Below, piece after piece: positions 6,920-16,314 of a stretch of DNA of 36,091 bases. Positions within the stretch are counted from its first letter, which is position 1, and each line of letters opens with the position of its first letter. The notes below the pieces were generated by a model. That model did no database searches. It was not told the DNA's origin and worked only from the letters and a program-made list of their open reading frames with translations. The translations under genes and the position numbers were made by a program. Origin of the DNA: RGIG9079 sp964567845 (GTDB lineage Bacteria; Bacteroidota; Bacteroidia; Bacteroidales; Marinifilaceae); NCBI GenBank assembly GCA_964567845.1, contig CAZMOG010000012.1, positions 1 through 36,091 of the forward strand, read 5' to 3'.

Positions 6920-7696
6920 CTAATTCATCCCCCTGGACTTATATATTCGCTCTTTGGCTTGGTTAATCTCTTGCAATTTTCGTGTTGCTGCCTCCTTTAC
7001 ATCATCGCCCAATGTCGCAACGCGATCGGGGTGATACTCCATAACAAGCTTCTTGTATGCCTTACGCACCTCATCGTCGGTTGCTTCAGGTGAAACACCT
7101 AGAACCTTGTATGCATCCTCGATTGTGGAGCCTCCGGTGGCAAACATCCGGTCAACCACCCCGGAATCTAAACGCATTGCCACGGCAATGTGTCGCAATG
7201 CCTGAAGTTCAACCTCACGCACAACACCATCGGCTTTGACCAACTCTGCCAAATAGACAATAAGTTGCATTCTGTGCCCCCGGGGCATTGATATCGAAAT
7301 TTCGTAACAAGCCTTATCAATTTGTGAACGCCAAAAATCATCGCCATTCTGTTTACGATACTCAAAAAGACGACGTATTATTTGCTCACCCTGCTCTGCT
7401 GCACTTTGGCCGAAGTTTGAACGTAAGAAACGGCGTACATGCTCCATTTCCGAGTGCATAATTTTGCCATCGGCCTGAATAATATGAGCCGACAATACCA
7501 TCAGCGAAAAGAGAAAACCATTCCTCTCATTTGTCGCTCCGGAATTTTGACTTGCATATCCCTCATCTGCCTGTTCACGCCCCGCCTGAAACATATTGTC
7601 GATCATTGCACCCACTGCATACCCGGCAAGCGCACCAAGCACACCGCCTCCTGCAACAAATCCCAAAAATCCACCTATCCACTTTGCTTTTCCCAT
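6920..7696 (-). CDS. TerB/J-domain protein (DjlA-like co-chaperone)
   Basis: A 258-aa protein in three parts. Residues about 5-35 are a glycine-rich hydrophobic stretch that could be membrane-inserted. A TerB-like helical domain follows at about 58-175, with internal pattern ADGKIMHSEMEHVRRF and ADGVVREVELQALRHI. The C-terminal J domain (about 190-258) has the HPD motif at 222-224 (MEYHPDR). J domains stimulate DnaK ATPase, so this is likely a membrane-associated partner of Hsp70, like E. coli DjlA. The gene converges on the lipoprotein gene with only 10 nt between stop codons. Its client is unknown. Confidence 0.85.
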   Translation of the reverse strand: MGKAKWIGGFLGFVAGGGVLGALAGYAVGAMIDNMFQAGREQADEGYASQNSGATNERNGFLFSLMVLSAHIIQADGKIMHSEMEHVRRFLRSNFGQSAAEQGEQIIRRLFEYRKQNGDDFWRSQIDKACYEISISMPRGHRMQLIVYLAELVKADGVVREVELQALRHIAVAMRLDSGVVDRMFATGGSTIEDAYKVLGVSPEATDDEVRKAYKKLVMEYHPDRVATLGDDVKEAATRKLQEINQAKERIYKSRGMN

Positions 7697-7749
7697 CTTA
7701 ACTATTTAATTTAACATATATCCTGAATCGCAAAGATAAGGAAATTCAC

Positions 7750-7757
7750 TAAATTTG
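7750..7757 (+). promoter_or_regulatory. -7 element of the thioesterase gene
   Basis: TAAATTTG matches the Bacteroidota -7 box, with a start point expected near 7763. That falls downstream of the upstream-most TTG in frame (7755), supporting the ATG at 7797 as the real start. No clear -33 element. Confidence 0.42.
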
Positions 7758-7796
7758 CATCATAATTTAGATGTCGAAACAAAACTGATTCTTAAA

Positions 7797-8279
7797 ATGA
7801 ATAAGATTATAAATCCATATATAAGCGAGGGCGAAGAGTTAGGCTACAACTGCTTTGGATGTGCCCCTAACAATCCTTATGGATTGAAGATGGAATTCTT
7901 CGAGGATGGAGATGAGATTGTGTCATATTGGACTCCACGCGACAACTACCAGGGATGGTTAAAGACCCTTCACGGCGGTATTCAGGCAACAATTCTTGAC
8001 GAGACCTGCGCTTGGCTTGTATCAAGAAAATTCCAAACCTCGGGAGTTACCACAAATCTAAACGTAAAATACAGACAATCAATTCCTACCGGCGATGAAA
8101 TAACACTTGAAATACGAGCAAAAGTAAAGGAGCAGAAAAGAAATTTTCTAATTATCGAGGCATCAATAAAGCACAACAACACAATATGCTCGACTGCTGA
8201 GTTAACCTTTTTCTGCTTCCCCAAAGAGAAAGCAGAAAAAGAGTTTCACTTTAAACCATATTTGGTTGAGGGGGAGTAA
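7797..8279 (+). CDS. PaaI-family hotdog-fold thioesterase
   Basis: A 160-aa hotdog-fold protein, probably an acyl-CoA thioesterase. CFGCAPNNPYGL at 19-30 is the usual N-terminal signature. HGG at 59-61, followed by IQATILDET with the acidic pair D68/E69, is the catalytic region of the PaaI/YbgC group. The length is normal. I chose the ATG at 7797 because an upstream in-frame TTG at 7755 lies inside the predicted -7 element. The stop codon directly abuts the stop codon of metF on the other strand, with no terminator between them. The acyl-CoA substrate cannot be told from sequence. Confidence 0.85.
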   Translation: MNKIINPYISEGEELGYNCFGCAPNNPYGLKMEFFEDGDEIVSYWTPRDNYQGWLKTLHGGIQATILDETCAWLVSRKFQTSGVTTNLNVKYRQSIPTGDEITLEIRAKVKEQKRNFLIIEASIKHNNTICSTAELTFFCFPKEKAEKEFHFKPYLVEGE

Positions 8280-9233
8280 TCAATACACCTCCTTAGCCAC
8301 CTTATAGACACTATCTGAAGCAAGGAACGAATAGAAGTGTATTCCCGGAACGCCACTTGCAATCAATTCCTTACACTGTGCAGTACACCACTCTACCCCT
8401 ACAATCCTTGCCTCATCGTCGGTTTTACATTTTCTAAGCTCTGCTGCAAACGGCTCTGGAATATCGGAACGGAATACCTTTGGCAACACATTGAGTTGAC
8501 TACGCAACACCACCGGTTTAATTCCCGGAATAATCGGAACAGTTATACCCTCGGCACGACATTTCTCGACAAATGAGAAATATTTCTGATTATCGAAAAA
8601 CATTTGAGTAACAACATAATCTGCTCCGTTACGAATCTTCTCCTTCAAATAGAATATATCCGAATCCATATTTGGAGCCTCTTCATGTTTCTCGGGATAA
8701 CAGGCCATTCCATACGAAAAAGGGGTATCAATTCCCTCTATCTTAGAGCCATCGATTAACACTCCTTTATTAAAATCATTTACCTGGGTCTGTAACTCTA
8801 AGGCGTAGTTGTGATATTGATTTTCAGTTCCTTTTGCTATTTCTATAGGCTTTGAGTCTCCACGCAAAAGGAGCAAATTGTGCACACCAAGGAAATTCAA
8901 ATCCAACAATGCATCCTCGGTCTCCTCTTTGGTAAATCCTTTACAAATGATATGCGGGACCGCCTGAATACCATACTTGTTTTGAATTGCCGAAGCAATA
9001 GCCACGGTTCCCGGACGCTTGCGAATTGTTGCTTTTTTCAAGTTGCCATCGGGTTGTGTTTGGTATATAATCTCGCTATGGTGCGATGTAATGTTTATAT
9101 ACTTGGGATCAAGTTCACGAAGTTTGTCCACGATATTGAACACTTTGTCTATACTGTTACCACGCAGTGGAGGTAAAAGCTCGAAAGAGAATATCGGACT
9201 CTTCCTATTGTTAATAATATCAATTACCCTCAT
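8280..9233 (-). CDS. metF: 5,10-methylenetetrahydrofolate reductase
   Basis: A 317-aa flavoprotein that reduces 5,10-methylene-THF to 5-methyl-THF, the methyl donor for methionine synthesis. It is a TIM barrel. The N-terminal IFSFELLPP holds the catalytic Glu (E18), and NLLLLRGDSKP holds the conserved Asp near FAD and folate. PHIICKGFTKEE and VVTQMFFDNQKYFSF are further family motifs. Length is close to E. coli MetF (296 aa). The ATG at 9233 gives a typical start (MRVIDIIN). It appears monocistronic. I saw no SAM riboswitch in the 107-nt gap upstream, which is largely occupied by the terminator of the porin gene. Confidence 0.96.
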   Translation of the reverse strand: MRVIDIINNRKSPIFSFELLPPLRGNSIDKVFNIVDKLRELDPKYINITSHHSEIIYQTQPDGNLKKATIRKRPGTVAIASAIQNKYGIQAVPHIICKGFTKEETEDALLDLNFLGVHNLLLLRGDSKPIEIAKGTENQYHNYALELQTQVNDFNKGVLIDGSKIEGIDTPFSYGMACYPEKHEEAPNMDSDIFYLKEKIRNGADYVVTQMFFDNQKYFSFVEKCRAEGITVPIIPGIKPVVLRSQLNVLPKVFRSDIPEPFAAELRKCKTDDEARIVGVEWCTAQCKELIASGVPGIHFYSFLASDSVYKVAKEVY

Positions 9234-9270
9234 AAGAAATCGTTTAGTAGTTTAGTGGTGCTAAGGTATA

Positions 9271-9305
9271 AAAAAAATGGGCAACTTGTTTAACCAAGCC
9301 ACCCA
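9271..9305 (-). terminator. Rho-independent terminator of the OmpP1/FadL gene
   Basis: On the minus strand, 9305-9295 pairs with 9288-9278 in an 11-bp stem with three G-U pairs and a 6-nt loop. Seven T follow directly (A run at 9271-9277 on the plus strand). It begins about 35 nt after the porin stop codon and upstream of metF on the same strand. Confidence 0.85.
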
Positions 9306-9340
9306 AAAGATTTATTATGCTTAAATTTAGAACTATTCAA

Positions 9341-10783
9341 TTAGAATGTGAAGTCAACTCCCAATCCAAATACCTGATTTGTACGCTTGTATGACTTAGC
9401 TCCCTGAACCGATGGAACAGTAACGGTCTCGCTCATTGCATGATAGTTTGTGAAGTCCATGTTATAATCCTGATACTTAGACAAGAAGTAAGCCACATTC
9501 AACTTCACGCACTTGCTGATATTCAAAGCACCTCCAAAACCAACAGCGTATGAGTCACATGAGAAGGCAACATCGCTCTGGAAGTCATCTGACAAACCAT
9601 AATCTGTCAACTGATAACCTGCACTAAGAGTAACCAACTTACAAACATCCCACTCAAGTCCTGCCAAATACTCGTTTGTTCCATGCTTCAAGAACTTCTC
9701 TTTTCCTCCGGCCATATCTGCCTGCTCATCCATAAATCTGTGGTACTCGACTGTTGCACGTAAATATGGCAAAAACTCGTATCCTGCTGCAACAGACAAA
9801 AATGCCGGAATATCATTTGCAGTCTTAACTCCATCGGCATACGCATTCAAAGCATCTGACCCTTGTGGACCAACCAACTCCTTGGTATCGTTCTCGAGCT
9901 CCATATTAGCCTTGAACTCATATTTTGCTCCAAGGGTTAACTTCTTGAACTTCAAAGATGCTCCAAGAATTGGGGTTACACCGAAACCTGTCTGCTCGCA
10001 ATCAAGTACAATCTTGGTCAATGTAGCCGACGACTGCTGTGTTGCCTGCATATAAATTGGAGCGTATGCCTCCTTCATATCTGCATAAAGGTAGCCATCA
10101 TACCCTCCGGTAAAGTAGTTGAAACGAACACCTCCGAATACAGACAACCAATCAGTAACCTTGTAAGTTGCACCAATCTGCGCTCCAAAAAGGATCTGCT
10201 TTCCGTCAAGCTGTGAGTTGATATCGTACAAATCATGAGCCGAAGTTACAGGAGCTCCAGTCTGGGCCAATAATCCAACCATACCTGCAAGCGCCTGATT
10301 ATTTGCTATTCCAAACTGAACCTGAGAATCGAACATTGGTAATCCCTTTTTAAACTTAGCGTTTCCGCCACCTCCTACTACTCCGAAACCGAATGAAGCT
10401 ACCCATTTGTTCTTCTTATAAGTAAGGAAAATACTTGGCAATACAGGAGCCTTAGCCTCGCCTGTATATTTTTTAGCAAACTGATTAGCCTTTACACTCT
10501 CGGGTGTACCATTATAACCAAGGTAGTTATTTACAGAATAAAGAGCCTTAATGTCACGATTCTGATATGCACTCTGTATGTTTAGAGAAAGTCCCCAACC
10601 ATCCTTTTTAGCCCATGCCAAACCTGCTGGGTTGTAATATACCGCATCAATATCGGAAGTTGCTCCACGAGCAATCATTCTAAGATATGCTATTGACTGG
10701 TTTGTATTTGTCAAATAGTCTCCGGCGAACGCCTCGCCTACAATCGAAATCGCCACTACAAGTAGCATCAATAATTTTTTCAT
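9341..10783 (-). CDS. OmpP1/FadL-family outer membrane transport protein
   Basis: A 480-aa outer-membrane beta-barrel of the FadL/TodX group, which admits long-chain fatty acids and other hydrophobic compounds. MKKLLMLLVVAISIVGEAFA is a clean signal peptide, and I use its ATG (10783) rather than an in-frame TTG 30 nt upstream. After the signal peptide, residues such as SDIDAVYYNPAGLAWAKKDGWGLSL are the family signature (NPAGLA). The C-terminus ends in a beta strand with a final Phe (GLGVDFTF), as expected for BAM recognition. The gene is flanked by its own terminator and promoter, so it is probably a single-gene unit. The substrate is not known. Confidence 0.9.
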   Translation of the reverse strand: MKKLLMLLVVAISIVGEAFAGDYLTNTNQSIAYLRMIARGATSDIDAVYYNPAGLAWAKKDGWGLSLNIQSAYQNRDIKALYSVNNYLGYNGTPESVKANQFAKKYTGEAKAPVLPSIFLTYKKNKWVASFGFGVVGGGGNAKFKKGLPMFDSQVQFGIANNQALAGMVGLLAQTGAPVTSAHDLYDINSQLDGKQILFGAQIGATYKVTDWLSVFGGVRFNYFTGGYDGYLYADMKEAYAPIYMQATQQSSATLTKIVLDCEQTGFGVTPILGASLKFKKLTLGAKYEFKANMELENDTKELVGPQGSDALNAYADGVKTANDIPAFLSVAAGYEFLPYLRATVEYHRFMDEQADMAGGKEKFLKHGTNEYLAGLEWDVCKLVTLSAGYQLTDYGLSDDFQSDVAFSCDSYAVGFGGALNISKCVKLNVAYFLSKYQDYNMDFTNYHAMSETVTVPSVQGAKSYKRTNQVFGLGVDFTF

Positions 10784-10810
10784 CTTTTTACTTTTTTCGT
10801 TTTGCGGGCG

Positions 10811-10843
10811 CAAAATTGCAATAAAATATTCACATCTCCCAAA
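10811..10843 (-). promoter_or_regulatory. Candidate promoter of the OmpP1/FadL gene
   Basis: On the minus strand TTTG (10843-10840), a 21-nt spacer and CAATTTTG (10818-10811) resemble the Bacteroidota consensus with one mismatch (CA for TA). The start point would be about 20 nt before the ATG at 10783. Confidence 0.42.
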
Positions 10844-10989
10844 GAAAAGTGCAATTTTCTTGCTCTAAATATGAAAATAGGGCTTTTAAACCAAATTATT
10901 GTAAATTGGACTACACCTTTTTTAACATTTACTAATACTCTCAGTAATAACGTTTTAAATAATTTTATATACAATAATCGATAAAACGC

Positions 10990-11019
10990 TTGTTTTGTTA
11001 ACATAATATTGTAATTTTG
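10990..11019 (+). promoter_or_regulatory. Promoter of lepB
   Basis: TTG at 10990-10992, a 19-nt spacer and TAATTTTG at 11012-11019 match the Bacteroidota consensus. The start point is expected near 11025, about 50 nt before the lepB ATG. The rest of the 291-nt gap between the porin and lepB genes shows nothing else beyond the porin promoter. Confidence 0.6.
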
Positions 11020-11074
11020 CACTTGCAATGTTACAAAACACTAACTACAAACGTTTTTACAGAGAATTGGAATA

Positions 11075-11962
11075 ATGAACGAAAAGGCAAAAAAAATATT
11101 TGAAAAGATTTTGGATATACTGTTAGTTACCCAATTAACAGCATTGGCTCTTTTTGTTCTATATGTAGGAATACGCATATTTGTCGCAGAGACCTACTCA
11201 ATACCCACCGACTCCATGCGCCCAACACTTATTCCGGGCGATAAAATTCTTGTAAACAAACTTTGCCACGGAGCACGTCTTTATCGCAACTTTGATTTTC
11301 TGGACAGTTTTGACAATCCCGATGTGATTAGAGTTCCGGGCCTACGCCCCATCAGAAACAACGACATTGTTGTATTCAACTTTCCATACGGACGAGGTTG
11401 GGACTCAATTTATATGGAGCATCCGAAGTTCTTCTGTAAAAGATGTATTGCCACACCCGGCGATACCTTATCTATAAGGGACGGTTTTTATGAGATTAGT
11501 GGCGAGCGAGGTTTCGGCTACATGGATGACCAGCAAACCATGAAACGAACCTTTAGAATTACCAAATATGCAGATACAATTGCCTACCCCATGCACCCCG
11601 AGGTTGGATGGACTCTGATAGAGATGGGGCCGATGCTCATTCCTAAGGTTGGCGACTCAATAACTATCGATCGCAAGAATTTCCTTATATACCGCAAGAT
11701 GATTACATTCGAGACCTCGTCCGAAATATTATGGAACGACTCACTGCAATGTTGCACTCAGGATGGTATTCCAATAAAGGGATATATATTTAGCAAAGAT
11801 TGGTATTTTATGGGCGGAGATGCATGCCATAACTCACAAGACAGCAGGTACTTCGGCCCAATACCCGATGACTTCATTGCAGGACGGGCAACAAGAATAT
11901 ATTGGTCAAAGGATAAATACTTTGATAATATAAGGTATGACCGTTTTCTTAAAAAAATATAA
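11075..11962 (+). CDS. lepB: Signal peptidase I
   Basis: A 295-aa inner-membrane serine protease that cleaves signal peptides from Sec-exported proteins. One N-terminal membrane segment (about residues 18-38) precedes TDSMRPTLIPGDKILVNK, with the nucleophile Ser47 in SMRPTL. The general-base lysine is K122 in CKRCIATPGD. Box E is present as GGDACHNSQDSRYFGPIP, with Ser and Asp at the usual positions. Insertions between the boxes are normal for Bacteroidota. It is followed after 76 nt by the RND adaptor gene on the same strand, with no terminator visible between, so some read-through is possible. Confidence 0.96.
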   Translation: MNEKAKKIFEKILDILLVTQLTALALFVLYVGIRIFVAETYSIPTDSMRPTLIPGDKILVNKLCHGARLYRNFDFLDSFDNPDVIRVPGLRPIRNNDIVVFNFPYGRGWDSIYMEHPKFFCKRCIATPGDTLSIRDGFYEISGERGFGYMDDQQTMKRTFRITKYADTIAYPMHPEVGWTLIEMGPMLIPKVGDSITIDRKNFLIYRKMITFETSSEILWNDSLQCCTQDGIPIKGYIFSKDWYFMGGDACHNSQDSRYFGPIPDDFIAGRATRIYWSKDKYFDNIRYDRFLKKI

Positions 11963-12038
11963 CAAGGAGACAAAAAGAGATAAGCTAATTTGGTTAATAG
12001 TTAAAATGTCAGTAAATTGCGACAAATAAGATATAATT

Positions 12039-13118
12039 ATGAAAGGTAGAGTGCTAACAATGGTAACGCTTGCATGCGTTTTAGGCTTTGGAATTACAAG
12101 TTGCAAAGATAAAGAGAAGAGCGAAGAGGAGGAACTCAGTGGACGAATTGAGCAACAAGAGGATATAGTAAAAGTAAAGGCAACCCCTACAAAGAGTGGC
12201 CCCTTCGAGACCGAGATTGCCAGCAACGGAAAAGCTGAGGCAAGCAAAAAGGCTGTTCTGACCTTCAAAGGTGGTCAGACCATCATGAATGTAAATGTAG
12301 AGAATGGCGCACGAGTAAAGCAAGGTGACATTATCACCGAACTCGACCCCGAAGAGCAGAAATTGGCTCTTGCGTCGGCAAGCGAGAATTACGAAAAGGC
12401 TAAATTGGATTTGTTGGAGCGTTTGCTATCAGAGGGTATAACCAATTTACAGGATACAGTAAAACTGGATAGCGAAAAGTTGCAAAACATTAAACTGAGA
12501 AGCGGATTCACATCGGTGGAGAATCAATACAAGGCTGCACTGCAAGATTATAACAATTTGACTATTAAGGCTCCATTTAGTGGTGTTATTGCCGATTGCG
12601 ATTTAAAACCATATAATCCTGTATCGAAGTATGATATGGTCTGCACCCTTATCGATGACTCTCAAATGGAAGTTACATTCAATGTAATGGAGAGCGAGGT
12701 AAAGTCGATTGCAAAGGGAATGCCGGTTCTAGTATCACCATACATTGCCGATACAATTCAGATTCAAGGTGTTATCAGTCAGGTTAACCCTAAGATTGAC
12801 AACAACGGAATGGTTAAGATTAAGGCTACCATAAATAATAACAATGCCCTTTTGGTTGATGGAATGAACGTTTCGGTTCTTGTACGTAGAGCCACTACCG
12901 AAGCTATTATTATTCCAAAGAGTGCCGTACTTCCCAGACAAGGCAGAAAGGTTGTATTTACCCTTGAAAATGGCAGGGCGATATGGAAATATGTAACAGT
13001 ATCGGCCGAGAATAGCACCGAGTGCGCAATTTCAGAGGGACTTACCAAGAATGACATTGTAATTTACGAAAACAATTTAGGGCTGTCGCACGATTTGCCT
13101 GTAACCGTAGAGGAGTAA
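12039..13118 (+). CDS. RND efflux periplasmic adaptor (HlyD/AcrA-type lipoprotein)
   Basis: A 359-aa membrane-fusion protein. The signal peptide ends GITSC, with Cys22 as the lipid anchor, followed by a charged Lys/Glu linker. The barrel-sandwich halves are visible: KAVLTFKGGQTIMNVNVENGARVKQGDIITELD, and later YNNLTIKAPFSGVIADCDLKPYNPV. A short helical hairpin sits between them. A beta-barrel and membrane-proximal domain complete it (AIIIPKSAVLPRQGRKVVF). Adaptors join an RND pump to an outer-membrane channel. The stop lies 10 nt before the first RND permease, so the three genes form one operon. No TolC-type channel gene is next to it. Confidence 0.9.
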   Translation: MKGRVLTMVTLACVLGFGITSCKDKEKSEEEELSGRIEQQEDIVKVKATPTKSGPFETEIASNGKAEASKKAVLTFKGGQTIMNVNVENGARVKQGDIITELDPEEQKLALASASENYEKAKLDLLERLLSEGITNLQDTVKLDSEKLQNIKLRSGFTSVENQYKAALQDYNNLTIKAPFSGVIADCDLKPYNPVSKYDMVCTLIDDSQMEVTFNVMESEVKSIAKGMPVLVSPYIADTIQIQGVISQVNPKIDNNGMVKIKATINNNNALLVDGMNVSVLVRRATTEAIIIPKSAVLPRQGRKVVFTLENGRAIWKYVTVSAENSTECAISEGLTKNDIVIYENNLGLSHDLPVTVEE

Positions 13119-13128
13119 TAGTATCGGT

Positions 13129-16100
13129 ATGAGCGACAGTGTTAAAGGCAATAAAAAGGGTTTTTCGCACTTCTCCATCAACATTATATTTGTTGTATTA
13201 ATGTTGCTGGGTTTGTCGATAGTGCCAAAACTGTCGTTACAACTAAACCCCTCAAGCCGCTCAAACCATCTGAGTGTCAGTTTCTCGTGGCCGGGAGCCA
13301 ATCCCGAGATGCTCGAAATGGAGGTTACTACTAAACTCGAGGGAGCATACGCCAGAACAAAGGGATTAAAAGAGATTTACTCAACCACCTATGCTAATTA
13401 CGGTTATATCTCTATGGAGATTGATAAATCCGAGAATATCGATGCCATAAAACTCTATCTATCATCGATTACCCGCTCACTTGCCAAAGAGTTCCCTGAA
13501 GGTGTTACCATAGGCTCGGTTAATGGCGGTGGTTACAATAATGCAGAAGAGGGGGAGCATCTGCTACTGACATACGTTATTACCGGTCCGGGTGCATCGG
13601 AGCAGGTTGCCAAGTTTGCAGAGAAGAATATTGCCCGACCAATATCGGGAATCGAGGGAGTTGAGAAGATCAACATTACAGGTGAGAATCCATTCCGCTG
13701 GGTATTGTATTATGATGAAAATGTTCTTCGCGAAATGAACATTACAAGCTATACCATTTCGAGGGCCATAAATAATTACTACTCTCGTCTGGATGGCGGT
13801 AAGGTTCTGGTAAATGATTTTCCTGAAAAGAGTTATACATACTTGGTTTTCAAGGGGTGTGAAGAGGAAAAATATTCAAATATTGCAGCCATTCCTGTAA
13901 CAAATATTGATGGCAGAGTAATAAAACTTGGCGATATTGTCACCATTGACTATATTGAGCGTGAGCCCTCGTCATACATGAGAATCAATGGATTGAATCT
14001 AATCAATATCAATATTTTCAACTCTAAAGGGGCAAACATCATTGATTTGTCATCAAAACTGCAGGCAAAAATCAATGAATTGGAAAAGGAGTTTCCTGAT
14101 GGATACTCGGTAAAGTTAATGCTTGACAATAGCGTTGAACTAAACGAGGAGCTTAATACCAACCTTGTCAGAACTGCATTGACTGTATTGATTCTTTTGC
14201 TCTTTGTCTATATTGTGAGTCGTAGCTGGAAGTATTTGGCCATTATAACCATATCGCTATGTGCCAATATCTTTATTGCCTTGATTTTCTACAATATATT
14301 TGAAATTGAAATCCACCTGTACACATTGGCCGGTATTGCCGTTTCGTTCGGTATTATCATTGACAATGTAATTGTTATGGCTGACCACTATAGAAAGTAC
14401 CGTAACATTAAAATAGTCATGGCAATCATTGCCGCAACTTTAACCACGGCAGGAGCCATGCTTGTAATGTTCAACATGGATAATGCCATTATGAAAAACA
14501 TGTGGGGATTTACAACAGTGATTATCATAAACTTGCTTGTATCCATTGTGGTAGCACTGATGTTTGTGCCCTCACTTATGGAGGCTCTGAAATTACAAAA
14601 GGAGAGGAGACACAAAAGTACAAAGTCGCGCCGTAGAGTTGTAAAATTCACACGAATATACAAACGGTACATTCAATTTGGTCGTCGATTCCGCTGGGCA
14701 TATATTGTGATTCTTATTTTAGGATTCGGGATTCCAACATTTATGCTACCGGCCTCGATGTCGATTTACGAGTATAAATATGCGGAGCTATACAACAAAA
14801 TATTCAGCAACGAAACTGCTCTGACCATAAAACCGTGGATAGATAAGATTTTAGGCGGCTCGTTACGCCTATTCATTAAAGGTGGAGGCGGAGAGTGGCG
14901 CAGAACAGACGAGAACGAGCGTACCAGAACCCGACTGAATGTCACAATGACCATGCCAACGGGAGCAACGTTGGCGCAGATGAACGAGGCTATGATGCGC
15001 ATGGAGAACTTTGTTTCCGGTTTCCCACAGGTAGAAACCTTTACCACATCCATCTATTCTGCCACAAACGGATATATGAATATCTACTTCTACGAGGAGT
15101 TCGACGAGAACAGTTCTGTACCTGAAAGGGTTAAACAGGAGTTGATTCGTTTTGCAAACTCGATTGGTAATGCAGATTCCGATATTTCGGGTGTTGGGCG
15201 AGGCTTCTCGAACAGAACCGGTGACGGATATAGAAGTTCAAGCCTTGCTGTAACCGGTTACAACTATCGACGGGTATATCAATATGCAGAGCAACTGCGC
15301 GATGAGTTGGCAAAACAACGACGAGTGCAACGTTTATATATTGGAAATGCCGCAAATCCGGATAAAAACAAAGAGTTTACACTATATGCAGACAAGAAAC
15401 TACTTGCCCGCAACAACTCCGATGTTGAATGCGTATTGAGCGGATTGCACAACTTCTCATCGACCGAGGATATTGCTGCCGAGGCATATATCGATGGTAA
15501 GCTGGAACCAATTATTCTAAAAGCGAAGAATCGCGAACGCATATCACTTTGGGAGATGCGAAATACTCCTATCAGCGGTAATAATTCATCATTCCGTTTA
15601 GATGACATTGGCACTATTGTCGAGGAGATGGCCTTCGAAGAGATTAGCAAACGCAATCAGGAGTACACAATAAATGTGCAGTACGATTTCCGAGGCGATT
15701 ACATGTTGGCAGAAAAGAAGCGCGAGGAGGTCATGAAGGAGATGAACAGCCGCCTCCCGGTTGGTTTTAAGGTTAAAGAGGATGACCGATACCACTACTC
15801 GTGGAGAAACATCAATGGAATTGACGAGCGAATCTGGTACATCTTAATGGTTATTGCAATTATATGGGTTATATGTTCTATTTTGCTTGAATCGTTAAAA
15901 CAATCTCTGCAGATAGTCATTATTGCACCTATGTCGTTTATCGGCTGCTTCTTAGGGTTCTATCTGTTTGGTTTATCCTTTAACGAAGGTGGATTGGCCG
16001 CCTTTATCTTGATGTGCGGTTTGTCGGTCAACTCCATGATCTATATTTTCAACGATTTTAACAACAAGGTCAGAGCCGGTCGCAAACCGAATCTGAACAC

Positions 16101-16314
16101 ATATCTATCAGCTTTTAATGCCAAGATTACCCCTATATGGTTGACAACCATATCAACCATTTTGGGTTTTGCGCCATTCCTTATTGGCGAGACCACCGAT
16201 TTCTGGGTCTCATTGGCAATTGGAACGATGAGTGGATTACTCTTCTCGCTGGTAGTCCTAATATTTGTTTTACCTATATTCTGCTTAAAGTATGATCAAG
16301 TTTTTACTAAATAG
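13129..16314 (+). CDS. RND-family efflux permease, first of two
   Basis: A 1061-aa RND transporter with two duplicated halves: one N-terminal membrane helix, a large periplasmic loop, a membrane block, and the same again. Membrane segments cluster at about residues 15-35, 345-490, 525-545 and 905-1055. TM4 contains the proton-relay region as GIIIDNVIVMADHYR, with one Asp followed by Asn instead of the DD pair of AcrB. It is more divergent from classical HAE pumps than the second permease. The N-terminus lacks the usual short MI(K)FFIRRP start and is Lys/Gly-rich. The last 23 nt overlap the second permease gene in another frame. The substrate is unknown. Confidence 0.9.
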   Translation: MSDSVKGNKKGFSHFSINIIFVVLMLLGLSIVPKLSLQLNPSSRSNHLSVSFSWPGANPEMLEMEVTTKLEGAYARTKGLKEIYSTTYANYGYISMEIDKSENIDAIKLYLSSITRSLAKEFPEGVTIGSVNGGGYNNAEEGEHLLLTYVITGPGASEQVAKFAEKNIARPISGIEGVEKINITGENPFRWVLYYDENVLREMNITSYTISRAINNYYSRLDGGKVLVNDFPEKSYTYLVFKGCEEEKYSNIAAIPVTNIDGRVIKLGDIVTIDYIEREPSSYMRINGLNLININIFNSKGANIIDLSSKLQAKINELEKEFPDGYSVKLMLDNSVELNEELNTNLVRTALTVLILLLFVYIVSRSWKYLAIITISLCANIFIALIFYNIFEIEIHLYTLAGIAVSFGIIIDNVIVMADHYRKYRNIKIVMAIIAATLTTAGAMLVMFNMDNAIMKNMWGFTTVIIINLLVSIVVALMFVPSLMEALKLQKERRHKSTKSRRRVVKFTRIYKRYIQFGRRFRWAYIVILILGFGIPTFMLPASMSIYEYKYAELYNKIFSNETALTIKPWIDKILGGSLRLFIKGGGGEWRRTDENERTRTRLNVTMTMPTGATLAQMNEAMMRMENFVSGFPQVETFTTSIYSATNGYMNIYFYEEFDENSSVPERVKQELIRFANSIGNADSDISGVGRGFSNRTGDGYRSSSLAVTGYNYRRVYQYAEQLRDELAKQRRVQRLYIGNAANPDKNKEFTLYADKKLLARNNSDVECVLSGLHNFSSTEDIAAEAYIDGKLEPIILKAKNRERISLWEMRNTPISGNNSSFRLDDIGTIVEEMAFEEISKRNQEYTINVQYDFRGDYMLAEKKREEVMKEMNSRLPVGFKVKEDDRYHYSWRNINGIDERIWYILMVIAIIWVICSILLESLKQSLQIVIIAPMSFIGCFLGFYLFGLSFNEGGLAAFILMCGLSVNSMIYIFNDFNNKVRAGRKPNLNTYLSAFNAKITPIWLTTISTILGFAPFLIGETTDFWVSLAIGTMSGLLFSLVVLIFVLPIFCLKYDQVFTK

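Noticed and set aside
7755..7796. Longer N-terminus for the thioesterase from a TTG at 7755
   Set aside because: The codon lies inside the predicted -7 element and the added residues are not family-like.
8277..8282. Possible overlap or fusion of the thioesterase and metF genes
   Set aside because: They are convergent; their stop codons simply abut, which is compact packing with no functional link implied.
9234..9340. Possible riboswitch (SAM or folate-related) upstream of metF
   Set aside because: The 107-nt gap is taken up by the terminator of the porin gene; no conserved riboswitch core was seen.
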